NCBI GenBank assembly: GCA_963726975.1
Contig: CAVSEK010000004.1
Coordinates: 124,001 to 188,000, forward strand
Direction: 5' to 3'
Length of the DNA: 64,000 nucleotides
Origin: CAVSEK01 sp963726975
GTDB lineage: Bacteria; Actinomycetota; Actinomycetes; Mycobacteriales; SCTD01
The notes under the pieces were generated by a model that was given only the letters and a program-made list of their open reading frames with translations, was not told the DNA's origin and searched no databases. Below are positions 17,298-24,929 of this stretch, one piece after another. A program made the position numbers and the translations under genes. Within the stretch, counting starts at the first letter, position 1. Each line of letters opens with the position of its first letter.

Positions 17298-17345
17298 GCG
17301 GCCTCCTCGGCGGGCGGGAGCGGGTCGGCGGGTCCGGACGCACGA

Positions 17346-17373
17346 GAGCCGCCCCGGTCTCCCGGAGCGGCTC
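17346..17373 (-). terminator. Probable terminator of the DICT gene
   Basis: GAGCCGC (17346-17352) pairs with GCGGCTC (17367-17373), with an inner CCGG/CCGG extension. It lies between the end of the DICT gene and the start of the sigma-like gene, both on the minus strand. Confidence 0.55.
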
Positions 17374-17500
17374 CCGCACGCCTCCCCGTCAGGTCGCCTC
17401 ACGGCGGTGCGTCGCTCGTAGCGACTGATTCGGGACCGGGGGCCATGTATCGGGTCGGCACCTGTAGTGAACCCCATCCCCGGCCCTCGTCTTCCCCCTA

Positions 17501-17989
17501 TCAGGGGATCCGGTGGTCCGGCCGCCCGCTCCCGAGGCTGCGGGCGACCTCCTCGACGACGTCCGGGTCGCGGGTCATGGCCCACCGGAACGGGCGGCGG
17601 AGCTCGTCGGGCTCCCCGGCGCGGCAGTCGGCCGCCGCGAACGCGACCGGGTGGTCCGAGCCGGTGAGCACGACGGCCCACTGGTCGGCCCACGGGTCGT
17701 CGTCGGGCAGCGCCACCCCCGTCACGCCGGGCGCGAGCCAGGCCTGCAGCCCCCGGGCGTACAGGCGCACCGCGGTGCCGCGCGTCGCCAGCCGGGCGTA
17801 CGCCTGCCGGGTGCTCGCCGTGACGTACCGGACGTCCTGCAGCACGGCCGCCGCCCGCGCCGGCGGGTCGGTGAGGGCCTCGTGCTCCAGGCCCCGCGAG
17901 ATCGCGATGAGCGCCCGCTTCGGGCCCTGCCGCACGACGGCGACGGCGCTCACCAGGGCGAAGGGGGTGGTGTGCAGCGTCGGACCCAC
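17501..17989 (-). CDS. DICT sensory domain protein
   Basis: A 162-residue protein consisting of one DICT domain. KRALIAISRGLEHEAL, VLQDVRYVTASTRQAYARLATRG and VALPDDDPWADQWAVVLTG match the domain found with GGDEF, EAL and HTH partners and thought to sense light or diguanylate signals. Here it stands alone, without an output domain. The adjacent sigma-region-4-like gene downstream could be its partner (inference). The GTG start has a weak GAGG about seven bases upstream. Confidence 0.75.
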   Translation of the reverse strand: MGPTLHTTPFALVSAVAVVRQGPKRALIAISRGLEHEALTDPPARAAAVLQDVRYVTASTRQAYARLATRGTAVRLYARGLQAWLAPGVTGVALPDDDPWADQWAVVLTGSDHPVAFAAADCRAGEPDELRRPFRWAMTRDPDVVEEVARSLGSGRPDHRIP

Positions 17990-18075
17990 GCAGACCTCGT
18001 CCGGGTCGCGGACTGCGGGGACGCGGCAGTGCGGCGAGCGGGTGGCCGGCCGGCCCCCCGCTGCCCACCGTACGA

Positions 18076-18741
18076 CTACTCGCCGGCCGGCTGCTCCGCG
18101 GCCGGGGCGGCGGGCCCCTGCGGGAGCGGCGGCGCCTCGGCGACCGGTGCGCCGAGGTCGGGAGCCGGGCGGGCGTCCTGCGCCGGCGCTCCGGCCGCGG
18201 GCTCCGGCTCCGGCGACGGCGCCAGCGCCGGCGCGGCCTGCCCCTGCCCTGCGCCGTCCGTGCTGCTGTCCGAGCCGGCCTCCGGCCCGCTCGCCCCGCC
18301 GGTCGCCGGCGCGTCGCCCTCGCCCGTCCCCGGCCGGTCGCCCCGCTCGCCGCGACCGCGCCGCCCGCGCCGACCGGAGCGGCCCTCACCGGCCTGCTCC
18401 CCGCGCTCCTGGCGCTCGCCGCGCTCGGGACGCTCGCCGCGCGGCGGCCGCTGCGCCGAGCCGTCGGGTCGGGGCTGCCCGGTCATGTCCATGGCGCCGG
18501 CGAGGGTGTACTCGTGCATGAGCAGCTCCAGGCCGGGCTGCTCCTCGACCGGGGCGGTCGCCGACTTGGTCTCGGCGAGCGCGCGGAGCTGCTGCAGTCG
18601 CGCCCGGCGGCGCCCGGGGGCGTCCTGGGGGTGGGTGAGCAGCACGGCGTGGGCGGCGCAGGAGGCCGTGCCGCCGACGGCGGTGACCGCCTCCCGCAGC
18701 AGGGCCAGGTCGCTGATGCAGGGAGCGCAGTACGTGGTCAT
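18076..18741 (-). CDS. CxxC-start protein with long low-complexity tail
   Basis: A 221-residue protein of two unlike parts. Residues 1-85 form a small conserved-looking helical domain opening with TTYCAPC and containing a third cysteine (ASCAAHAV). Residues 86-221 are disordered: first RGER/RRGRRGRGE repeats rich in Arg, Gly and Glu, then an Ala/Pro/Glu tail. RGG-like tails often bind RNA, so an RNA-linked role is possible but is inference. I do not recognise the family. The ATG lacks a clear Shine-Dalgarno sequence. Confidence 0.65.
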   Translation of the reverse strand: MTTYCAPCISDLALLREAVTAVGGTASCAAHAVLLTHPQDAPGRRRARLQQLRALAETKSATAPVEEQPGLELLMHEYTLAGAMDMTGQPRPDGSAQRPPRGERPERGERQERGEQAGEGRSGRRGRRGRGERGDRPGTGEGDAPATGGASGPEAGSDSSTDGAGQGQAAPALAPSPEPEPAAGAPAQDARPAPDLGAPVAEAPPLPQGPAAPAAEQPAGE

Positions 18742-18784
18742 GGCGGCACACGCTACGGCCTGCCGCGGCGGCCCGCCGCGGCGC

Positions 18785-19084
18785 TCAGCCGCGGGCGCGG
18801 GCGACGGTCAGCGCGACCGCGACGAGCAGGGCCGGGACCACGACCAGGTCGCCGGTGGTGATGCCGTGCCCGCGACCGATCACGAGCAGGACGCGCCCCT
18901 CGACCGGGGAGTTGCACAGCAGCCAGGCGAGGGACAGCACGACGATCTGCGCGACCTGCCGCACGGTGCCGGAGCGCAGGCCCAGCTCGCCCGTCGCGGT
19001 GCCGAGGCCCTGCAGCACCGCCAGCACGAGGGCGACGAGGACGACGAGGGCGAGCGAGCGCGGCAGGGTGTCAGGCACCGGCAC
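18785..19084 (-). CDS. Small membrane protein, about three hydrophobic segments
   Basis: A 99-residue protein with hydrophobic stretches LALVVLVALVLAVLQGL, AQIVVLSLAWLLC and LVVVPALLVAVALTV, predicted to be an integral membrane protein. No family is recognised. The GTG start overlaps the 3' end of the alkaline-phosphatase-superfamily gene by 14 bases on the same strand, so it is the distal gene of that operon. Confidence 0.65.
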   Translation of the reverse strand: MPVPDTLPRSLALVVLVALVLAVLQGLGTATGELGLRSGTVRQVAQIVVLSLAWLLCNSPVEGRVLLVIGRGHGITTGDLVVVPALLVAVALTVARARG

Positions 19085-20527
19085 CGGCCTCGTCGAGGTA
19101 GACGAACCCGTGTCCCTCGTCCCGGAAGGCGACCCCGGCCGCGGTGAGGGCGGCGTCCCAGTCGCCGCGCACGGCCGGGTCGGCGGTCTGCATGCCGTGG
19201 TCGGCGGTGAGCAGCACGACGACGTCGTCGACGAGCCCCCGCTCCTCGAGCAGGTCGAGGAACGCCCCGAGCCGCCGGTCGCTGTCGACCAGCCCGGCCC
19301 GGGCGAGCGCGGAGCCGCGGCCGCCGGCGTGGTGCGCGCCGTCGGTGAGCGTCGTGTTCCACCAGGTCAGCCGAGGCGGCTCGCCCTCGCGCCACAGGCC
19401 GAGCACCTGCTGGAGTCCGACCGCGTCGACCTGGCTGGCCCAGCGGTAGTCGTCGAGCGCCAGGTGCTCCGGCTGGTGTGCGGGTCGTCCTCCGCCGGCG
19501 GCAGCCCGCCGACCAGGGACCCGGCCGCTCCCCCGCTGCTGGCGCGCACGAGCGCGAAGGTGGAGTACGCCGCGCCCCGGTCGCAGGGCTCGTCGACGCA
19601 GGCGGTCACGGCTGTCGGGTCGGCCTCGGCGAGCCGCTCCCACACCGTGCGCACGCCCGGGCGCAGCAGCGTCATCGCGTGCGCCCACGTGTCGGGCGAG
19701 TTGGGCACGTGCCGCTGCCCCGTGCGCCGGTCGGCGAAGGCGTTGTGCACGATCCCGTGCCGGCCGGGCGACAGGCCGGTGAGGGCGCTGGTGTGGTTGG
19801 CCAGGGTGACGCTCGGGAACTCCGCGACGGCGCCGCCGCGCAGCGCGCAGCCGCGCTCGAGCAGGCGGGCGACGGCCGGCAGGGTGCCGTCCGCGGCCAG
19901 CGCCAGCAGGTCGTCGCAGGGCGCGCCGTCCCACAGCAGGCCGACGACGTGCCGCGCGCCCGGCCCGGCCTGCGGCACCGGCCGGCCGTCCATCCCGTCG
20001 TACGACGCGCCGGTCAGCGCCGCCAGCGTCGCGGCGACGTCGACCGTGCGGGCCACCCCGTCGACGACGCCGCGGGCCGTCACGCCGGAGCCGGACAGCA
20101 GCAGCGGCGCGCGGGACTGCACCGCGTTGAGCGAGCCGTGCTCGCCGCGGGCCCCGCCCCGGTCGGTCCAGTCCAGGGCCCCGGTCGCCACGACGGCGAG
20201 GTCGGGCGCGCGGTCGTCGGCGACGAACAGGCCGTGCAGCCGCTCGGCGGCGAAGGGGTAGCAGCGGTCGCCCGAGCCGTACGGGTCGTCGTCGGCGAGC
20301 GGGTCGCGGCCGGTCAGCAGCCTGCGCGAGCCGTCGGCCCGCACGGCGGTGCGCCCGCAGGCGTCGGCGACGTGCACCTCGTCGCCGGCGCGCCAGCAGA
20401 CCAGCGCGACGGCGGGTGCCAGCTCGGCGGACAGGAGCACCTCGAGCGCCCGGTCGCGCTGGGCTGCGGGATCCGGCACGGGAGCGGCGGCGAGCACGGG
20501 AGCGACGGTGCGCGAGGGCAGGGGCAC
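19071..20527 (-). CDS. Alkaline phosphatase superfamily protein (apparent frameshift near 19480)
   Basis: About 485 residues once two frames are joined. The second half is a type I phosphodiesterase/nucleotide pyrophosphatase domain: GLLWDGAPCDDLLALA, the nucleophile threonine in FPSVTLANHTSALTGL, and metal ligands in LLTADHGMQ near the end. The N-terminal 180 residues contain GEHGSLNAVQSRAPLLLSGSGV and VDVAATLAALTG, which look like the C-terminal half of the same fold (see finding). One frame ends sensibly at EDDPH and another continues with QPEHLALDDYRW, so one base appears missing near 19480. TAGCGT (20535-20540) seven bases before the GTG suggests a leaderless start. Confidence 0.8.
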
Positions 20528-20544
20528 GGGTCAGACGCTAGGAC

Positions 20545-20581
20545 GCCGGGGCCCCGGACCGGGGAGGTCCGGGGCCCCGGC
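20545..20581 (-). terminator. Strong stem-loop ending the whiB7 transcript
   Basis: Perfect 16-bp arms 20545-20560 and 20566-20581 with a five-base loop. It lies downstream of whiB7 and the 55-aa gene, and just before the promoter of the phosphatase-superfamily gene. Confidence 0.85.
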
Positions 20582-20640
20582 GGTCAGCCGGCGGTCAGCC
20601 GGCGGTCAGCCGGTCAGCGGGTCAGCCGACGGTCAGCCGG
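20581..20640. repeat. Degenerate tandem repeat of cggtcagccgg
   Basis: About five imperfect copies of an 11-bp unit occur between the 55-aa gene and the terminator stem-loop. Confidence 0.7.
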
Positions 20641-20645
20641 GCGCG

Positions 20646-20813
20646 TCAGCGCACGGCGGCGCGGGCGAGCCGGGCACGGCGGGCGGCGACGGCGGCCCGG
20701 CGCTCCCAGCGGCGGGCCGCCAGCAGCCGGGCCGCGCGGTTGAGCGCCTCGGCCTGCTGCTGCCGCTCGGACATGATCAGCTGCAGGCCCTCGGCGAGCA
20801 CGGGGACGGTCAT
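20646..20813 (-). CDS. Small basic protein downstream of whiB7
   Basis: A 55-residue protein, Ala/Arg/Leu rich and almost entirely helical (LQLIMSERQQQAEALNRAA followed by many Arg residues), with net strong positive charge. The ATG has GGAGGA four bases upstream, which makes it a likely real gene although short. It sits directly after whiB7 on the same strand and before a strong terminator, so it should share the whiB7 transcript. No known family is recognised; RNA or DNA binding is a guess from charge. Confidence 0.6.
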   Translation of the reverse strand: MTVPVLAEGLQLIMSERQQQAEALNRAARLLAARRWERRAAVAARRARLARAAVR

Positions 20814-20886
20814 GGCTTCCTCCTCCCTGCGGTACGAGGGGCGGTGTCAGGGGCGGTGTCAGGGGCGGTGTCAGGGGCGGGCGCGG

Positions 20887-21153
20887 TCACGCCGCCACCG
20901 GGTGCTTGCGGGGACGGCCGCGCGGCCGCTTGCGGGCGACGACGACGCCGAGCACGAGCAGCTGCCCGCCCCACACGCCCCAGGGCTCGCGGCGCTCGAG
21001 CGCCCCGGTCAGGCACGTCTCGCGCAGCGGGCAGGGGACGCAGAGGGCCTTGGCGGCCTCGACGTCGTCGGGCCGCTCGGCGAACCACAGGTCCACCTGC
21101 GCGGTCCGGCAGGGCAGGTCCTCCGGAGCGGTGTCCGGGTCGAGCGGGGTCAT
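20887..21153 (-). CDS. whiB7: WhiB7 redox-responsive transcriptional regulator
   Basis: The 88-residue protein has the four iron-sulfur cysteines of WhiB proteins at residues 15, 38, 41 and 47 (C-22-CxxC-5-C), then the turn EPWGVWGGQ. It ends in an AT-hook, RPRGRPRKHP (residues 76-85), which is diagnostic for WhiB7. WhiB7 binds the primary sigma factor and AT-rich sequence upstream of the -35 box, and activates intrinsic resistance to ribosome-targeting antibiotics, including its own gene. The neighbouring uvrD2 and, a few kilobases away, the ABC1 kinase gene repeat the M. tuberculosis arrangement. The long leader (21154-21564) contains a uORF and an attenuator, described separately. Confidence 0.93.
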   Translation of the reverse strand: MTPLDPDTAPEDLPCRTAQVDLWFAERPDDVEAAKALCVPCPLRETCLTGALERREPWGVWGGQLLVLGVVVARKRPRGRPRKHPVAA

Positions 21154-21217
21154 CGGGTCTCCTGGCGGGTGCAGCGGGGCACAGCGGGTGAGGGGCCGGG
21201 CGGCCCGGACAAGCGCA

Positions 21218-21255
21218 GAGGCCGCGGATCCCGGGTGTCCGGGGTCCGCGGCCTC
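21218..21255 (-). terminator. whiB7 leader attenuator hairpin
   Basis: GAGGCCGCGGA/TCCGCGGCCTC arms of 11 bp (21218-21228 and 21245-21255), extended by inner GC pairs, lie between the uORF stop and the whiB7 ATG. On the transcript this is a terminator-like stem. A competing helix joins 21252-21258 (ctcgagg on the transcript) with 21294-21300 (cctcgag), so it overlaps one terminator arm, as in classical attenuators. Confidence 0.7.
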
Positions 21256-21310
21256 GAGGTGCTGGCGCGCTGAGGGGTCTCAGGCGGGAGCGGCTCGAGG
21301 CGGGCGGGGG

Positions 21311-21457
21311 CTACGGGAGCAGGCCGAAGAGCAGGCCGAAGGGCGTGCCGGTGGGCAGACCGGTGGCGTCGACCCCGGCTCCGGGCGCGAGCACGGCGAG
21401 GTGCTCCACCGCGGGACGCCGGCGCGCGGGCGCCCAGGTCGTCGTCGGGTCGACCAC
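21311..21457 (-). CDS. whiB7 leader uORF (48-residue peptide)
   Basis: A short frame inside the whiB7 leader. It starts with GTG at 21457, six bases after a perfect GAGGAGG (21464-21470), and stops with TAG at 21311-21313, about 55 bases before the attenuator hairpin. The peptide is ordinary until its end, which reads TGTPFGLLFGLLP. Mycobacterial whiB7 leaders also carry a uORF whose translation controls transcription attenuation. By analogy this peptide is probably a sensor of ribosome state rather than a functional protein. It lies about 40 bases downstream of the predicted transcription start. Confidence 0.65.
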   Translation of the reverse strand: MVDPTTTWAPARRRPAVEHLAVLAPGAGVDATGLPTGTPFGLLFGLLP

Positions 21458-21506
21458 GGGGCACCTCCTCGTCGCGGTCCCGGCACGGTGCCGGGCAGTG
21501 GGACGC

Positions 21507-21543
21507 ACGGTAGAGATCGCCGGCAGGACCCGCAAGGGGTTTT
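21507..21543 (-). promoter_or_regulatory. whiB7 promoter with AT-rich WhiB7-type site
   Basis: Minus-strand TTGCGG (21530-21535) and TACCGT (21507-21512) are separated by exactly 17 bp, a good primary-sigma promoter. AAAA (21540-21543) lies four bases upstream of the -35 box, a notable AT tract in this GC-rich DNA and the position where WhiB7 AT-hooks bind in mycobacteria. Confidence 0.7.
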
Positions 21544-21564
21544 CCGCGGCCGTGCTGGACCCGG

Positions 21565-23654
21565 TCAGCCCGCGGCCGCGGACCCCTCGGTGACGAGCCG
21601 CAGCACGTCCTCGCCGAACTTGTCGAGCTTGCTCTGGCCGATGCCGGGCACGGCGACGAGCGCCGGGACGGTGCGGGGGGTCTGCTCGGCGATCGCGGCG
21701 AGCGTCGCGTCGGTGAAGACGCAGTACGCCGGCTGGCTGAGCTCCTTGGCCTTCTCGGCCCGCCAGGCGCGCAGCCGCTCGTAGAGGGCGTCGTCGCGGT
21801 CGGAGGGGCAGCCCTCGCAGCGGCCGAGCTTGCGGTCGACGGCGGCGACGAGCGTGGCGCCGCAGACCCGGCAGGTCGCCTTCGCGGCGGCCCGGCGGGC
21901 GGCGGGGCGCGCCGCGGCGGCCGACCGCGCCCCGACGGCGCCGGTGAGCCCGTCGAGGAAGCGGGACGGCCGGCGGGTCGCCCGGCCGCCGGGCGAGCGG
22001 GCGAGCGCCCACGACAGCCACAGGTGCTCGCGGGCCCGGGTGACGCCGACGTAGAGCAGGCGGCGCTCCTCCTCGACCTGCTCGTCGGTGTCGGCGTGCA
22101 CCAGCGGCAGCGTGCCGTCGACGAGGCCGACGAGGAAGACGGCGTCCCACTCCAGGCCCTTCGCCGCGTGCAGCGACGCGAGGGTGACCCCGTCGACGGT
22201 CGGGGCGTGCTGCGCGGCGGCCCGCTCCTCGAGCTCGGCGACGAGCTCGCGCAGCCCGGCGCCGGGGACCGCGGCGGCGACGTCGCCGGCCAGGCGGTGC
22301 AGGGCGGCGAGCGACTCCCAGCGCTCCCGGGCCGCGCCGGCGCCGGGCGGCGGGGCGTCCGCCGACCAGCCCGGCCGCCGCGCAGCACGTCGGCGGCCGG
22401 CGTCCGCCAGCGCCTCCGGGGCGTCGGTGTCGGCCGCGCGCGACGCGCCGCGCAGCAGCAGCAGGGCCTCGCGCACCTCGGCGCGGTCGAAGAAGCGCTC
22501 ACCGCCGCGCACGACGTACGGCACCCCGGCGTCGGCGAGCGCGGACTCGTAGGCCGCGGACTGGGCGTTGACCCGGTAGAGCACGGCGATCTCGCTGGCC
22601 GGGGTGCCCGCGGCGACCAGCTCGCGGCAGCCGCCGCGCCACCGCGGTCGCCTCGGCCGGCTCGTCGGGGTGCTCGCGACACGCGCGGGCGCCGGTCCGG
22701 GCGGCCGCTGCGCGACGAGCTCGAGGCGCGGCCGCGCGGACCGTCGCCCGCGCGATGACCGCGTTGGCCAGCCCGACGACCTGCGGGGTCGAGCGGTAGT
22801 CGCGCACGAGCCGCACCTCGGTCGGCGCGCGGGGTAGCGGCCGCGGAAGCCGACGAGGAAGTCCGGGCGTGGCGCCGGTGAAGGAGTAGATCGTCTGGTT
22901 GGCGTCGCCGACGACGCACAGGTCGTCGCGGCCGCCGAGCCAGGCGTCGAGCAGCCGCTGCTGCAGGGGCGTGACGTCCTGGTACTCGTCGACGACGAAG
23001 GACCGGTAGCGCGCCCGGAACTCCTCGGCGACGTCGGCGTGCTCCTCGAGCACCGCCGCGGTGAGCATCAGCAGGTCGTCGAAGTCGGCGACGCCCTGCG
23101 CCTGCTTGAGGTCGCGCGTAGGACCGCATGACCTGCGCGACGACGGCCGCGTCGAACGGCGGCACCCGGCCGCCCCGGACCGCGGCGGCGGGGTAGTCGT
23201 CCGGCCCGACGAGGGTGCTGGCGGCCCACTCGAGCTCGGAGAGCAGGTCGCGCAGCTCGGCGTTGCCCGGCCGCAGCCGGGCCCGGGCCGCAGCGTTGGC
23301 GACCATCCCGAACTTGTTGGTGAGCAGCTGCGGCGGCGGGCCGCCGACCACCTTGGGCCAGAAGTAGCCGAGCTGCTTCATGGCGGCGGCGTGGAAGGTG
23401 CGGGCCTGCACCCCGCCGACGCCCAGCCCGCGCAGCCGGGTGCGCATCTCGCCCGCCGCGCGCGCCGTGAAGGTCACGGCCAGCAGCGCGCTGGGCGGCA
23501 CCACGCCCGAGGCGACCGCGTAGGCGGCCCGGTGGGTGATCGTGCGCGTCTTGCCGGTGCCCGCGCCGGCGAGCACGCAGACCGGGCCGCGGACGGCGCG
23601 GGCCGCCTCGCGCTGCTCGGGGTCGAGGGCGTCGAGCAGGGCGTCGGGCGTCAC
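21565..23654 (-). CDS. uvrD2: ATP-dependent DNA helicase UvrD2 (several frameshifts)
   Basis: About 700 residues when frames are joined. Superfamily I motifs are all present: Walker A AGAGTGKT, VTFTARAAGEM, VDEYQDVTPLQQ, GDANQTIYSFTGA, LVRDYRSTPQ, LHAAKGLEWDAVF and LYVGVTRAREHL. The C-terminus has a tetracysteine element (CRVCG...CEGC) and an HRDC domain (AVPGIGQSKLDKFG), the layout of mycobacterial UvrD2, a 3'-5' helicase. The frame changes near 23115, 22868, 22835 and at least twice within 22620-22760, each consistent with one-base indels and without amino-acid decay. The GTG start is adjacent to GGAGG. It reads toward whiB7 and is divergent from mrx1. Confidence 0.85.
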
Positions 23655-23681
23655 GCCTCCAGTGTCGCATGCCGCCGGCCG

Positions 23682-23708
23682 GGGAAGGGCCGGGGCCCGC
23701 CGGAGGTT
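23682..23708 (+). promoter_or_regulatory. Possible SigR/SigH-type promoter of mrx1
   Basis: GGGAAG (23682-23687), then 18 bases, then GTT (23706-23708). This fits the actinobacterial thiol-stress sigma consensus GGGAAT-N18-GTT with one difference, 45 bases before the mycoredoxin start. Confidence 0.5.
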
Positions 23709-23752
23709 GAGGGACGGGAGCCGACCCGTCCCCGTCCCGAGCAGGAGCCCCC

Positions 23753-24010
23753 GTGACCGTCGACGCCACCCCCGACCGCATGACGATCTACAGCACCTCC
23801 TGGTGCGGCTACTGCCACCGGCTCATGAAGCAGCTCGACCGCGAGGGCGTCGGCTACGACGTCGTCGACATCGAGCAGGAGCCGACCGCGGCGGAGTACG
23901 TCATGAAGGTCAACGGCGGCAACCAGACCGTCCCGACGGTCGTCTTCCCGGACGGCACGGCGCTCACGAACCCCAGCGTGGCGCAGGTCAAGGAGCGCCT
24001 GTCGGCCTGA
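23753..24010 (+). CDS. mrx1: Mycoredoxin Mrx1
   Basis: An 85-residue glutaredoxin-fold protein with the active site CGYC at residues 18-21, preceded by IYSTSW, and the cis-proline segment TVPTVVF near residue 58. This is the mycoredoxin signature. Such proteins reduce mycothiol mixed disulfides in the cytoplasm using mycothiol in place of glutathione. The GTG start has CAGGAG about six bases upstream. It is divergent from uvrD2 as in mycobacteria, and a possible thiol-stress promoter lies upstream. Confidence 0.92.
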   Translation: MTVDATPDRMTIYSTSWCGYCHRLMKQLDREGVGYDVVDIEQEPTAAEYVMKVNGGNQTVPTVVFPDGTALTNPSVAQVKERLSA

Positions 24011-24085
24011 ACCGGCCTGACGACCCCTCGACCGAGGGGTGACACTGGGAGGGAACCGCCCTGTCCCCGTCCCGGAAGCAGCCCC

Positions 24086-24929
24086 GTGTCCTCCACCAGC
24101 CTCGACCACCCGGCGATCGACGCGGTGCTCGCCACCGCGGCCAGCCTGCTCGGCATGGAGGTGGTCTTCATCGGCGGCCTGACCGAGGACACCTTCACCT
24201 TCGAGCGCGTGCACGCCGCGGGCGACGGCTGGGAGGTCGAGGAGGGCACCTCGACCCCGCTGGCCGACAGCCTGTGCTCGCGGATGCTGGCCGCCGACGT
24301 GCACGCCACCGCCGATGCCGCCGCCGACCCGGCGTTCGCCGACGCCCCGGTGCGCCAGGAGCTGGGCATCACGTCGTACGTCGGGGTGCCGGTGCGCGAC
24401 GGCGGCGGCCACGTCGTGGCGACGCTGTGCGGGATCGACCGCGGCAGCGTGCCCGTCCACGAGCACGCGGTCGAGGTGCTCACCCAGCTCGCCGAGGTCG
24501 TCAGTCGCCCACCTCGGGCCACTGGCCGACGAGGGCATCGTCATCCGGCGCGCTCCGGGGGGCGGCTGGGAGGTGGGCGGCGAGCAGACCGGCGACCTGA
24601 CCAGCGCGATGGTGCTCGCCGACCTGCTCGCGGCCGAGGTCGGGCCGGGCGGGCGGCCGCGGCGGCCCGACGTGCCGCTCGACGAGATCGGCCAGCTGCG
24701 GCTGTCGGTGACGCAGCTCGAGCACGCCCTCGCCGCGCGCGTCGTCGTCGAGCAGGCCATCGGCGTGCTCACCGAGCGGCAGCGCCACAGCCCCCGCGAG
24801 GCCTTCGAGCGGCTGCGCAAGGTCGCCCGCTCGCGCGGCCGCAAGGTCCACGACCTCGCCAAGGAGGTCGTCATGTCCTCGACCGACCCGGCGGTGCCCC
24901 TGCCGCCCGAGCTCGCCGGGCGCCGCTGA
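24086..24929 (+). CDS. GAF-ANTAR protein (apparent frameshift near 24503)
   Basis: Two domains lie in two frames. Frame one gives a GAF sensor domain of about 140 residues (SLCSRMLAADVHATADA, ITSYVGVPVRDGGGHVVATL), ending at QLAEVV. Frame two continues with AHLGPLADEGIVIRRAP and ends in an ANTAR RNA-binding domain (VVVEQAIGVLTERQRHSPRE, LRKVARSRGRKVHDLAKEVV). ANTAR proteins bind paired hairpins in nascent RNA and prevent termination. The join near 24503 fits one inserted base (GTCaGTC). If the frameshift is real, only the GAF part would be made, fused to foreign sequence. The start is GTG with GGAAG upstream. Confidence 0.75.
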
